NCBI GenBank assembly: GCA_036560445.1
Contig: DATBRG010000037.1
Span: 1-27,720 of the forward strand
Length of the DNA stretch: 27,720 nt
DNA from: DATBRG01 sp036560445
GTDB taxonomy: Bacteria; Pseudomonadota; Gammaproteobacteria; Burkholderiales; Methylophilaceae
Reading direction: 5' to 3'
Notes under the pieces: generated by a model
Told to the model about the DNA's origin: nothing
The model's input: the letters and a program-made list of their open reading frames with translations, nothing else
Databases searched by the model: none
Translations under genes and position numbers: made by a program
Part shown: positions 15,601 through 23,823 of the stretch, piece after piece
Layout of the letters: every line of letters begins with the position of its first letter
How positions within the stretch are numbered: the first letter of the stretch is position 1

Positions 15601-16404
15601 ATGGCCAAGAGAATACTTAATATCAAGTTTATGCTGGTAGCTGGAGTCCTGCTGGGATACAGTAGCGGCGCCTGGGCCGAAGCCTCAGACCAGCTCTGGC
15701 CAGTGGTCAAGGAAGCATTTTTTGCCTCCAGGCCAATTGAGGAAGCCTCATTCATCAAAATTAGCGGACCCCGTCGCGCGGAGAGCGGTGCACAAGTACC
15801 CGTGACCCTCAGCATAGATAAGCCGCAGAGTGCCGCAGATGCCATCAAGAATGTTTATATCCTGGTAGATGCCAACCCTATCCAACTGGTTGCAACCTAT
15901 CATTTGTCTGAGCTGCTTGGCAAACTGCAGCTTTCTACTCGTATCCGCATGGAAACGGATTCTTATGTACGCGCCATTGGTGAGACCGCTGATGGCAAGC
16001 TATATATGTCGGTTATCCAGATTCGTGCAGCAGGCGGCTGTGGTGGAACGGTAGACAACGACGAGGCAGCAATTCGCGCAACTGCAGGGAAAATCAAATT
16101 AAACGTTGAATCGCCAGTTACATTTGGCCAGCCCACTCCTGCGACCTTCATCATCAAACATCCCATGCGCACTGGCTTGCAGCGCGACTTGGTATCACAA
16201 GGCTATGTACCTGCCTTTTATATACAAAAGGCTGCTTTCACCTATAACGGTAAGCCAGTAATGGCTGTGGATATAGGGGTCGGCACAAGTGAAGACCCTT
16301 ACATGCGCTTTGATTTTGTCCCGGATGCTCCAGGACTCCTTGAGGTCAAAGCCACCGACAACGAAGGGCAATCATTCACAAAGAGCCTGGACATAAAAAG
16401 TTAG
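15601..16404 (+). CDS. Quinoprotein dehydrogenase-associated SoxYZ-like carrier protein
   Basis: A 267-residue exported protein fusing a SoxY-like and a SoxZ-like domain. It has a signal peptide (FMLVAGVLLGYSSGAWA, cleaved after about 26). The SoxY part ends in RAAGGCGGT with C147; in SoxY the cysteine of GGCGG is the point where sulfur substrates are covalently carried. The SoxZ-like part follows (FIIKHPMRTGLQ, then FDFVPDAPGLLEVKATDNEG). Families of this fused type occur with PQQ dehydrogenases, but the cargo is not known. ATG at 15601 has GGGAGAAG about eight bases upstream. It is convergent with the b561 gene and close to the MBL gene of the same system. No soxAX or soxB is present in the window. 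Confidence 0.85.
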   Translation: MAKRILNIKFMLVAGVLLGYSSGAWAEASDQLWPVVKEAFFASRPIEEASFIKISGPRRAESGAQVPVTLSIDKPQSAADAIKNVYILVDANPIQLVATYHLSELLGKLQLSTRIRMETDSYVRAIGETADGKLYMSVIQIRAAGGCGGTVDNDEAAIRATAGKIKLNVESPVTFGQPTPATFIIKHPMRTGLQRDLVSQGYVPAFYIQKAAFTYNGKPVMAVDIGVGTSEDPYMRFDFVPDAPGLLEVKATDNEGQSFTKSLDIKS

Positions 16405-16419
16405 ACATCGTTAGTAATT

Positions 16420-16455
16420 AAAAAGGGCGCCTGTGTATATCAGGGCGCCCTTTTT
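16420..16455. terminator. Bidirectional intrinsic terminator
   Basis: AAAAAGGGCGCC (16420-16431) pairs with GGCGCCCTTTTT (16444-16455) around a 12-base loop. A-run and T-run flank the stem, so it can serve the SoxYZ-like gene on the plus strand and the b561 gene on the minus strand. Confidence 0.9.
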
Positions 16456-16473
16456 ATCACTGCGTCAGTGCTG

Positions 16474-17073
16474 TTAATGCAAAGACATACGCTTCAGGGT
16501 TTCGTCTTTATCTATGAACTTATGTTTGAGTGCTCCGAGTATATGCAGAACCACCACGACCAATAGCACAATGCCAACGATTTCATGTGCTTGCTCATAA
16601 ATTTTGCGCATAGCATCGTCGCCATGGCCAGAAATCACTAACATACCGAACCATTTCACGCCGTACTTGCTATAGCTCGCCATAATCAGGCCGGTCACTG
16701 GTACTGCAATCATCAGTAGATAGAGCAAATGATGCCCAGCTTTTGCCAGCTTTCTTTCCCAATCTTTCAGGCTGGACAGCAAAGCTGGTGGTTGGTGCGT
16801 GAAACGCCACAGGACACGCACGATGATCAATGCAAATACGGTAACACCTATGGATTTGTGCAGATTGAAATAAAGCGTTCTTGGGGAGATAGGCTCAGCC
16901 AGCTGTAATGTATAAATGCCCCAACCAAAAAGATCAAAAGTTGAAGCTTTGGGCGCCTCTTTGGGCAGGTCCGTCATGTACCAGCCTAAAGCAAACATGC
17001 CGAAGATACCCAAGGCAATTAGCCAGTGCAGGATGACAGCTGTCTTGGTATAGCGTGTAGCTGCATTAGTCAT
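16474..17073 (-). CDS. Cytochrome b561-type di-heme membrane protein
   Basis: A 199-residue inner-membrane protein with four hydrophobic helices. It opens with TRYTKTAVILHWLIAL (a heme-ligand histidine near 16), then LHKSIGVTVFALIIVRVLWRF, GHHLLYLLMIAVPVTGLIM, and HEIVGIVLLVVVVLHILGALKH, carrying the expected heme histidines in helices. This is the bacterial b561/Ni-hydrogenase b-type family that moves electrons between quinol and a periplasmic partner. It lies between the SoxYZ-like carrier and MBL genes, suggesting a shared role. AGGA lies seven bases before the ATG. Confidence 0.9.
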   Translation of the reverse strand: MTNAATRYTKTAVILHWLIALGIFGMFALGWYMTDLPKEAPKASTFDLFGWGIYTLQLAEPISPRTLYFNLHKSIGVTVFALIIVRVLWRFTHQPPALLSSLKDWERKLAKAGHHLLYLLMIAVPVTGLIMASYSKYGVKWFGMLVISGHGDDAMRKIYEQAHEIVGIVLLVVVVLHILGALKHKFIDKDETLKRMSLH

Positions 17074-17138
17074 TAAGTTATCCTAATTTGTTAGTAAGCA
17101 GGCGCTTAGTGTACAAAAACTTCCCGAGGTACGCATCA

Positions 17139-17154
17139 ACTGATATGTATCAGT
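17139..17154. promoter_or_regulatory. Operator-like palindrome in the b561/MBL divergent region
   Basis: ACTGATA-TG-TATCAGT is a 16-bp perfect inverted repeat, 65 bp upstream of the b561 start and 165 bp upstream of the metallo-hydrolase start. The shape suits a dimeric regulator. No family was recognised. The rest of the 245-bp gap (17074-17318) shows no gene. Confidence 0.4.
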
Positions 17155-17318
17155 GTTTAACGCTGAATACATACGCTTGAATGCATCTAAAAACCGAACG
17201 ACATTCTGACACAACAACACTGACTGAGTTCCTTAATTATGCAACTTGCATGTCTCTTGAGCGTCCAACGGATACTGTCATAATGCCTTACCCATAGCCC
17301 TGAGAAGGAAGTTTCCAG

Positions 17319-18230
17319 ATGCGTTTTCTTATTAGCCTAATTGCTTTATTGCTGGCTTCTGTGCAAGTACAAGCAGAGGCCTTGCCTGTAACGGAAATAT
17401 CACCTGGCATTTATGTACATCAGGGTGTGCATGAAGACTTATCTGAAGGCTATCACGGAGATATCTGTAATCTGAGCTTCATCGTTGGTAGCAAAGGCAT
17501 CGCTGTCATCGATACGGGCGGCAGCCTAAAAGTAGGCCAGAGACTTCAAGAAGCGGTGCGCAAGGTCAGCCCTTTACCTATCCTCTACGTCATCAACACT
17601 CATGTACATCCCGACCATATCTTCGGAAATGCGGCCTTTATTCAAGATAAGCCGATATTCGTCGGTCATACCAAACTGGCAGAGGCCATGGAGCGACGCA
17701 AGGAACCTTATATGCGTATCAATAACAACTGGATGGGCGCAGATTTTGCTGGTAGTGAGATTGTTAAACCAACATTAACCGTACAAGACAAACTGGAATT
17801 GGATCTGGGAGATCGCAAGCTATTACTTACAGCCTACCCCACAGCCCATACTAATACTGACATTACGGTACTGGATAACAAGAGCGCAACCCTGTGGAGC
17901 GGCGATTTATTATTTGTTGAGCGCACACCGTCAATTGACGGCGACCTCAAAGGCTGGATATCCGTGATTGATGAAATTAAGACTGTTAGCGCCCAGCAAA
18001 TCGTGCCCGGCCATGGCTCTGTGGTTAAGGATGGGAAAGCCGCACTGGATAATGAAAAACGCTACCTAGTCACGCTGCTAAATGATGTTCGCGCCAGTAT
18101 TAAAAAAGGTGAAGTAATGGAAAAGTCCATGGATACAGCAGCTGCATCAGAAAAAGGCAAATGGATACTGTTCGATATCATCAACCGACGCAACGTGAAC
18201 ATCGTCTACCCAAGCCTGGAATGGGAATAA
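17319..18230 (+). CDS. Quinoprotein relay system zinc metallo-hydrolase (MBL fold)
   Basis: A 303-residue exported metallo-beta-lactamase-fold protein. The signal peptide MRFLISLIALLLASVQVQA ends near 19. The zinc motif is THVHPDH (94-100), followed by YPTAHTNTDITV, LWSGDLLFVERTPSIDGDLKGW and VPGHGSVV, the other metal-binding stations of the fold. The family resembles SoxH and is found near PQQ dehydrogenases together with SoxYZ-like carriers. Substrate unknown; an action on something carried by the SoxYZ-like cysteine is an inference. A good AAGGAAG lies before the ATG. Confidence 0.85.
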   Translation: MRFLISLIALLLASVQVQAEALPVTEISPGIYVHQGVHEDLSEGYHGDICNLSFIVGSKGIAVIDTGGSLKVGQRLQEAVRKVSPLPILYVINTHVHPDHIFGNAAFIQDKPIFVGHTKLAEAMERRKEPYMRINNNWMGADFAGSEIVKPTLTVQDKLELDLGDRKLLLTAYPTAHTNTDITVLDNKSATLWSGDLLFVERTPSIDGDLKGWISVIDEIKTVSAQQIVPGHGSVVKDGKAALDNEKRYLVTLLNDVRASIKKGEVMEKSMDTAAASEKGKWILFDIINRRNVNIVYPSLEWE

Positions 18231-18234
18231 TGCT

Positions 18235-18339
18235 ATGACGACCAAAAATAGCTGCATGCGACCATTGTGGTTAATTACAACCACCACCCTACTCAGCCAG
18301 CTAGCCCGCTCCCGTATGGCTGACATGCATACTGTATAA
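18235..18339 (+). CDS. Possible small ORF after the metallo-hydrolase gene (uncertain)
   Basis: An ATG-started frame of 34 codons begins 5 bp after the preceding stop. The product has a short basic start and a hydrophobic stretch (LWLITTTTLLSQLA), like the start of a signal peptide. It could be a small membrane peptide, a truncated gene start, or chance. No clear Shine-Dalgarno. A TATAAT at 18335-18340 lies at its end and might be a -10 element for tonB, though no matching -35 is seen. Confidence 0.2.
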   Translation: MTTKNSCMRPLWLITTTTLLSQLARSRMADMHTV

Positions 18340-18364
18340 TTCCCGCTTCTTTTTTAAACGATAA

Positions 18365-19108
18365 ATGAATAGCACGATTTCTATTTCTTCGACCTCAGAC
18401 GTGGCATTTACCTATCCTATCTCGAGTCTACGTGAGCACACTTTTATCTGGGCTCTGATGGCCTCATTCGCGTTACATGCGCTAGCAGTCTCGATGATAC
18501 CCATGCTGCATTTCCAGAAAACCGCCCAACAAGAAACCATGCAAGTAGAGCTGGCACCTGCATCAAAACTACAACCGGAACCCGAGCCTGTCAAACCACA
18601 AGCAGTCCCCAAACAAGGGCCTGTAACCCATCATGTGATAGCTCCCAGCCAAATTAAGGCGCCAGTAGCACATAGCCAACCTGAACCCGTCGTCGAACCT
18701 AATCCGCCAGCGGTTATCACTGCTCCGACAAAACTGGAAACACCACCAACATTTACCGCACCCCCCCCCCCACCGCCCGAACCTGTGACAGCCGAGCCCA
18801 GTCAACAAGACATAGATGCCGCGCGTAATTTATACGGCAATTTGCTTGGACGCGAGATTGCCAAGCACAAGCAGTATCCAAAGATTGCACAAATGCGTGG
18901 ATGGCAGGGTGAGGTCGTAGTGGATATCCAGCTCGACAAAAATGGCAATGTCCTGTCGAGTAATATCCAGAAACATAGTGGTTATGAAGCGTTGGATAAG
19001 CAAGCACTGGAGATGGTAAAAAAAGCTTCGCCCTTCCCTGCGCCGCCAGAAGCGCTGCGCGGTAACAGTTTTAATATCCTGGTCCCGGTTTCATTCCGCC
19101 TTGAATAA
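18365..19108 (+). CDS. tonB: Energy transducer TonB
   Basis: A 247-residue inner-membrane protein that passes proton-motive energy from ExbB/ExbD to TonB-dependent outer-membrane receptors. A cytoplasmic N-terminus precedes one membrane helix (about 28-48) carrying S34 and H38 in SFALH, the SxxxH motif needed for coupling. A proline/glutamate-rich linker (about 60-145) spans the periplasm. The C-terminal TonB domain contains YPKIAQMRGWQGEVVVDIQL and SSNIQKHSGYEALDKQAL. No exbB or exbD lies nearby. The linker holds an 11-base C run (18761-18771) where slippage would change the frame. The histidine kinase begins 12 bp downstream. Confidence 0.92.
   Translation: MNSTISISSTSDVAFTYPISSLREHTFIWALMASFALHALAVSMIPMLHFQKTAQQETMQVELAPASKLQPEPEPVKPQAVPKQGPVTHHVIAPSQIKAPVAHSQPEPVVEPNPPAVITAPTKLETPPTFTAPPPPPPEPVTAEPSQQDIDAARNLYGNLLGREIAKHKQYPKIAQMRGWQGEVVVDIQLDKNGNVLSSNIQKHSGYEALDKQALEMVKKASPFPAPPEALRGNSFNILVPVSFRLE
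18761..18771 (+). repeat. Poly-C tract (11 C) inside tonB
   Basis: Eleven consecutive C lie in frame in the proline-rich linker of tonB at codons 133-136 and contribute to a run of six prolines. A one-base change would shift the frame before the TonB domain. Confidence 0.9.
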
Positions 19109-19120
19109 CCATAACACAGC

Positions 19121-20581
19121 ATGAACCAGCCAAAATCGCTCAAAGATTTACTGCTAGTTCATGAGCTGATTTTTATTCTACTGGTCATTTTGGCAGTTAC
19201 TGCCGGGGCTATCGGGATACATCTACGCGACCACTCATCTCATGAATCGCAACGTATTAACCTGCAGATACAGGAAATCCAGCAAACCCGCGGCGATCTC
19301 TACCGGCAGATGAAAGAGCTGTTTGACGGCTATTTCTTGGCTGACAAGGATGCGCGCAAAGAATACGACGTCTATACCATTTCAATTGAGAAACACTTTG
19401 CGCAATTGAGCAAATTGGCAGTAGGGCAGGAAGAACAGGCCGCGATCCAGGATTTGCATCAAAGCTACTCGGCTTTTTTGTCTGAGACCAGCATCTTGTT
19501 CAACCGGACTAATGAGCTTTTTGGCGATACCCTAAAAAATACGCTGAACAATGGCTTGGAGTCAGGCGTTTTCCAGCGCTACGAACTGTTATCTGCACAT
19601 GCTGAGCGCTTGCTCACACTAAAGCAGGAAGAACTACAGTTACGCTTACAGGAATCCAAGCACACCTCGATTGTGCTGCTCATTATTCCGATAGTCCTGT
19701 CAATCATGCTATTGCTGTTCTCGCGCTTTTTCCTCAAGCGTGCCATCGTCCGGCCCATTGAGGGCGTGGTGTATGCCACCACTGAAATCAGTGCGGGTAG
19801 GCTGACGCACAAAGTTCCAGAGGTTGGTGCTGCTGAACTGGCAACTCTTTCTCGTGCCATCAATCATATGGCGGCAGAACTTGCACGCAGCCAGGAAGCC
19901 CTGATCCGTACCGAAACCCAGGCAGCGCAGGGACAACTGGTACCAATGCTAGCGCACAATATTCGCAATCCACTTGCCAGCATCAGGGCGACTGCCCAGG
20001 TCACTGATAGCCCTCACCTAGACGCCGATATCAGGGAGTCACTACAGGCAATCATCAACACAGTTGATAGGCTGGAGCGCTGGACTGGATCATTGCTGGC
20101 CTATCTGCACCCACTAAAACCTCAGTTAAGTGAAGTGAGACTCCAACAGATAGTACAAGGTGCGCTAATCCCCTTGCAGCAAAAACTACGCGAGAAAGCC
20201 ATTAAACTTGAACTTCCGGCTTGGGAAACCATGAATGACAAGCTGGTTACCGACGAGCACTTATTGGAACAAGCCATCTATAACCTGTTACAGAATGCGA
20301 TTGAAGCTAGCCCCAGTGAGACGTCATTAGCTATCCAGGCAGAATTTTTACTTGATTCGGTCATCCTGCAGATCTCTGACTGCGGCCCTGGTATGCCATT
20401 CATCCCGGACCCCCACTCAATAAGTCCGGGCCCATCTACCAAGCGTTTTGGCACTGGCCTGGGAATACCCTTTGCCTTCAAGGTTTGCGAAGCGCTAAGC
20501 GGCAACATCAGCTTTAATGCAAAAGTCGGCGGCGGCACCTTGATCCGGCTGGAACTGCCACGTAACCAACCTGCCATTTAA
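19121..20581 (+). CDS. Sensor histidine kinase (orphan)
   Basis: A 486-residue inner-membrane kinase. The first helix (about 15-35) and second helix (about 183-203) enclose a roughly 150-residue, mostly helical periplasmic sensor. A HAMP linker follows (RPIEGVVYATTEISAGRL). The H-box is AHNIRNPLASIR with H279 as the phosphorylation site. The ATP domain carries LLQNAIEAS (N box), DCGPGMP (G1) and GTGLGIPFAF (G2). No response regulator gene is near. It starts 12 bp after tonB and is probably co-transcribed. The signal sensed is unknown. Confidence 0.9.
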   Translation: MNQPKSLKDLLLVHELIFILLVILAVTAGAIGIHLRDHSSHESQRINLQIQEIQQTRGDLYRQMKELFDGYFLADKDARKEYDVYTISIEKHFAQLSKLAVGQEEQAAIQDLHQSYSAFLSETSILFNRTNELFGDTLKNTLNNGLESGVFQRYELLSAHAERLLTLKQEELQLRLQESKHTSIVLLIIPIVLSIMLLLFSRFFLKRAIVRPIEGVVYATTEISAGRLTHKVPEVGAAELATLSRAINHMAAELARSQEALIRTETQAAQGQLVPMLAHNIRNPLASIRATAQVTDSPHLDADIRESLQAIINTVDRLERWTGSLLAYLHPLKPQLSEVRLQQIVQGALIPLQQKLREKAIKLELPAWETMNDKLVTDEHLLEQAIYNLLQNAIEASPSETSLAIQAEFLLDSVILQISDCGPGMPFIPDPHSISPGPSTKRFGTGLGIPFAFKVCEALSGNISFNAKVGGGTLIRLELPRNQPAI

Positions 20582-20590
20582 TTTCAAATT

Positions 20591-20625
20591 ATGCCCTCAC
20601 CGGGCTTGCCATAACGGCATTTTTT
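20591..20625 (+). terminator. Weak possible terminator after the histidine kinase
   Basis: ATGCC and GGCAT can pair over a 20-base loop, or TGCC/GGCA over a 5-base loop, followed by six T. The stem is short and the call is weak. Confidence 0.35.
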
Positions 20626-20660
20626 AACAACAATGGGCATGTGAATAACAGATACCAATT

Positions 20661-21116
20661 ATGCTGAATCAAGCCGCTCCCGAATTCGAACTTCCGTCCA
20701 CTGGTGGAAAAACTTTTAAGCTTTCTGATTATCTTGGTAAAAATATAGTCGTCTACTTTTATCCTAAAGATGCCACTCCGGGCTGTACCAGCCAAGGTCA
20801 GCAGTTTCGTGACACCTATGCGGATTTCCAGGCTATAAACTCCGAGATAGTTGGAATATCAAGAGACAGCCTGAAGTCGCACGAAAATTTCAAATCCAAA
20901 TTCAGTTTCCCTTTCGAATTGCTTGCAGATACTGATGAAACCGTATGCAAGCTGTTCGACGTCATCAAAATGAAGAATATGTATGGGAAGCAAGTGCGCG
21001 GCATCGAACGCAGTACCTTTATCATCAATAGTAAAGGCCTGCTTATACGTGAGTGGCGCAAGGTAAAAGTAGATGGCCATGCGCGTGAAGTTCTGGATTT
21101 CATTAAAACGCTGTAA
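20661..21116 (+). CDS. bcp: Bcp/PrxQ-type thioredoxin-dependent peroxiredoxin
   Basis: A 151-residue cytoplasmic peroxiredoxin that reduces hydroperoxides. The peroxidatic cysteine is C42 in KDATPGCTSQG, with VVYFYPKD before it; EIVGISRDSLKSHENFKSKF and PFELLADTDE are family blocks. E. coli Bcp has its resolving cysteine five residues after the peroxidatic one; here that position is Q47. The only other cysteine is C96 (TVCKLF), so the enzyme is either 1-Cys or uses a distant cysteine. It is followed by the phoH-like gene after 37 bp. Confidence 0.92.
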   Translation: MLNQAAPEFELPSTGGKTFKLSDYLGKNIVVYFYPKDATPGCTSQGQQFRDTYADFQAINSEIVGISRDSLKSHENFKSKFSFPFELLADTDETVCKLFDVIKMKNMYGKQVRGIERSTFIINSKGLLIREWRKVKVDGHAREVLDFIKTL

Positions 21117-21153
21117 TTTTTACTAATCTTTTATTACTAGAAAGCTCTGTCTG

Positions 21154-22551
21154 ATGGCTAAAAAGCGTGACTCAAATACCAAGCTGTTTGTGCTCGACAC
21201 CAATGTGCTGATGCATGACCCATCCAGCTTGTTCCGTTTTGAAGAACACGATATCTACCTACCCATGGTTACGCTGGAAGAGCTGGATAACAATAAAAAA
21301 GGCATGACTGAAGTAGCCAGAAACGCACGCCAAGCTAGCCGCAATCTTGAAGAAATCGTCGGTACTAATCTGGTCAATCTGGAAGATGGCTGTCCACTGG
21401 CAATTAATGGCAACAAACATTTAACTGGCCGCCTGTTCCTGCAAACATCTGCGGTAAGTGTTGAGTTACCAGGGCTTGCCGGCAGCAAGGCAGATAACGA
21501 AATTCTGGGTGTAGTAGTCGACCTACAGAAGAAATATCCTCAGCGCCAAGTCATTCTAGTCAGCAAGGATATCAATATCCGTATCAAAGCCCGCGCTATG
21601 GGCGTTCCTGCAGAAGACTACTTCAACGACAAGGTATTGGAAGATACCGACCTGCTATACACCGGCATGAAAGAACTGCCTGCCGACTTCTGGGAGAAAC
21701 ATAGCAAGGCCATGGAGTCCTGGCAGGACGCGGGCCGCATGTTTTACCGCATTACTGGCCCTCTATGTAAAAGTTTATTGGTAAACGAATTTATCTTCTA
21801 TGAATTTGAGAAACCTTTCCACGCTATCGTACGCAGCACTGAGGGTAATACCGCTGTACTGGAAGTAGTAAAGGACTACACACAGCCTAAACACAGTGTG
21901 TGGGGCATTACAGCGCGTAATCGCGAGCAGAATTTTGCACTTAACTTGCTGATGGATCCTGATGTTGATTTCATCACCCTACTGGGGCAAGCCGGTACTG
22001 GTAAAACCTTGCTGACACTGGCTTCTGCACTAACACAAACACTGGATAAGAAAATATACAGTGAAATCATCATGACCCGCGTTACTGTTCCTGTCGGCGA
22101 AGATATCGGTTTCTTGCCCGGTACCGAAGAAGAAAAAATGGCTCCCTGGATGGGGGCACTGGAAGACAATCTGGACGTACTCAACAAGTCTGACGAAGAA
22201 GCTGGAGAATGGGGACGTGCTGCGACACAGGACTTAATCCGCACCCGCATTAAAATCAAGTCGCTGAACTTCATGCGTGGCCGTACCTTCCTGCATAAGT
22301 TCCTCATCATCGATGAAGCGCAGAATCTGACTCCCAAACAAATGAAAACCCTGATCACACGTGCTGGCCCAGGTACCAAGGTTGTCTGCCTGGGGAATAT
22401 TGCGCAGATTGATACGCCATACCTCACGGAAGGTAGTTCCGGGCTGACTTATGTCGTCGACCGCTTCAAGGGCTGGGCGCATAATGGGCACGTAACGCTG
22501 GTGCGCGGTGAACGCTCGCGTCTGGCTGATTTTGCAGCAGAAGCACTGTAA
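21154..22551 (+). CDS. PIN-PhoH fusion ATPase (PhoH2 type)
   Basis: A 465-residue protein. The N-terminal PIN ribonuclease-like domain (about 10-145) shows LFVLDTNVLMHDP with D15 and later acidic residues (LEELD and VILVSKDINIRIKA). The C-terminal PhoH domain has Walker A GQAGTGKT (278-285), LIIDEAQNLTP (Walker B), and LGNIAQIDTPYL. PIN-PhoH proteins act as RNA helicase/ribonucleases; the biological target is not known. No signal or membrane segment is seen. Confidence 0.93.
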   Translation: MAKKRDSNTKLFVLDTNVLMHDPSSLFRFEEHDIYLPMVTLEELDNNKKGMTEVARNARQASRNLEEIVGTNLVNLEDGCPLAINGNKHLTGRLFLQTSAVSVELPGLAGSKADNEILGVVVDLQKKYPQRQVILVSKDINIRIKARAMGVPAEDYFNDKVLEDTDLLYTGMKELPADFWEKHSKAMESWQDAGRMFYRITGPLCKSLLVNEFIFYEFEKPFHAIVRSTEGNTAVLEVVKDYTQPKHSVWGITARNREQNFALNLLMDPDVDFITLLGQAGTGKTLLTLASALTQTLDKKIYSEIIMTRVTVPVGEDIGFLPGTEEEKMAPWMGALEDNLDVLNKSDEEAGEWGRAATQDLIRTRIKIKSLNFMRGRTFLHKFLIIDEAQNLTPKQMKTLITRAGPGTKVVCLGNIAQIDTPYLTEGSSGLTYVVDRFKGWAHNGHVTLVRGERSRLADFAAEAL

Positions 22552-22603
22552 ACAATACTTATATGGCTGGAACCACCAGCCAACCTAAAAATAACGGGAA
22601 GAG

Positions 22604-22639
22604 ATGAACACCAATCATATTGGTGGCATGCAACGATGA
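22604..22639 (+). CDS. Leader mini-ORF overlapping the lplT start (uncertain)
   Basis: An 11-codon ATG frame (MNTNHIGGMQR) has a Shine-Dalgarno-like GGGAAGAG directly before it, and its TGA overlaps the next gene's ATG as ATGA. The lplT ATG itself has no good binding site, so translation may be coupled through this peptide. Too short for similarity evidence. Confidence 0.35.
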   Translation: MNTNHIGGMQR

Positions 22640-23796
22640 ATTTAGGTTTTTACAACATACTGTTGGCACAGTTCTTATCTGCACTGGCTGACAATGCTTT
22701 GCTATTTGCTGCAATCGCACTGCTGGAAGAGATGAGTGCGCCTGATTGGCACAAACCTCTGCTACTGCAGTTCTTCGTTATCTCCTACATCGTACTCGCA
22801 CCTTTTGTCGGCTCTTTTGCAGATGCTTTCCCCAAAGGGCGCGTCATGTTTGTCTCTAACGCCATCAAGTTCGTCGGCAGTATGGCTATGTTATTCGGCA
22901 TGCAACCACTTTATGCTTATGGCATCGTCGGCATTGGTGCTGCAGCTTATTCTCCGGCCAAATACGGCATCCTGACTGAGTTGTTACCCCCGCAAATGCT
23001 GGTCAAAGCCAATGGATGGATGGAAGGCTCTACCGTGGTGGCCATCATCCTGGGCGCTATTATTGGCGGGAAGCTCGCAAGCATCGACCCTAGACTGGCT
23101 ATCGTTGCCATTACCCTGCTCTACATGTCAGCTGCCGGGTTTAATATGTATATCCCCAGATTACCAATTGACCACAAGCTTCCCAAGCGCAATCCGCTAT
23201 ATGTGCTCAACGACTTCTGGCACTCCTTTAAGGTGTTATGGCGTGATACACAAGGCCAGGTCTCATTGGCAGTAACAACACTATTCTGGGGCGCAGGCGC
23301 AACCCTCCGCTTGATTGTATTAGTATGGGCAGCCTCTGCACTTGCGTTTGGTATCGAACACGCAACCTGGTTAACTGCTACGGTAGCAGCTGGTATTGCC
23401 ATCGGCTCTGTGCTGGCGGCGCGTTATGTAAAACTTGAAGAATCCATCAAGGTGTTGCCAGCCGGCATTTTGATGGGCTTGCTGGTCATGGCAATGGTGC
23501 TTATCCATGACTGGCGAGCAGCCTCTGTCTTGTTATTCTTAATTGGTGTGTTGAGTGGTTACTTTGTTGTGCCGCTAAATGCTTTGCTACAACATCGTGG
23601 TCATATCCTGATAGGCGCAGGTCACTCCATCGCGGTACAGAATTTTAATGAAAACCTGGGGATTCTGCTACTGAGCGGGGCCTACACACTGATGGTCAAA
23701 GCTGAAATCCCCATCAACTATATCGTTATCGCCTTTGGCTTATTCGTATGTTTGAGCATGAGTGGAATATACCGGCTATATAAAAACCAGATGTAG
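22636..23796 (+). CDS. lplT: LplT-like lysophospholipid transporter (MFS)
   Basis: A 386-residue, 12-helix major facilitator protein. Family signatures: NILLAQFLSALADNALLFA at the start, APFVGSFADAFPKGRVM, YSPAKYGILTELLP and NGWMEGSTVVAIILGA. LplT flips lysophospholipids across the inner membrane for re-acylation. In enterobacteria it pairs with Aas, which is not in the window. A leader mini-ORF overlaps its start (ATGA). The gene ends shortly before a terminator. Confidence 0.9.
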   Translation: MNLGFYNILLAQFLSALADNALLFAAIALLEEMSAPDWHKPLLLQFFVISYIVLAPFVGSFADAFPKGRVMFVSNAIKFVGSMAMLFGMQPLYAYGIVGIGAAAYSPAKYGILTELLPPQMLVKANGWMEGSTVVAIILGAIIGGKLASIDPRLAIVAITLLYMSAAGFNMYIPRLPIDHKLPKRNPLYVLNDFWHSFKVLWRDTQGQVSLAVTTLFWGAGATLRLIVLVWAASALAFGIEHATWLTATVAAGIAIGSVLAARYVKLEESIKVLPAGILMGLLVMAMVLIHDWRAASVLLFLIGVLSGYFVVPLNALLQHRGHILIGAGHSIAVQNFNENLGILLLSGAYTLMVKAEIPINYIVIAFGLFVCLSMSGIYRLYKNQM

Positions 23797-23823
23797 TCAG
23801 TTATTCATAGAGGAAATGCTTAG

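Noticed and set aside
15601..17073. A Sox thiosulfate oxidation cluster
   Set aside because: No soxAX, soxB or soxCD is present, and the carrier is a SoxY-SoxZ fusion of the quinoprotein-associated type.
18335..18340. TATAAT as a firm tonB promoter
   Set aside because: No -35 hexamer at 16-18 bp; the nearby CTGACA is only 9 bp away. Kept only as a weak remark.
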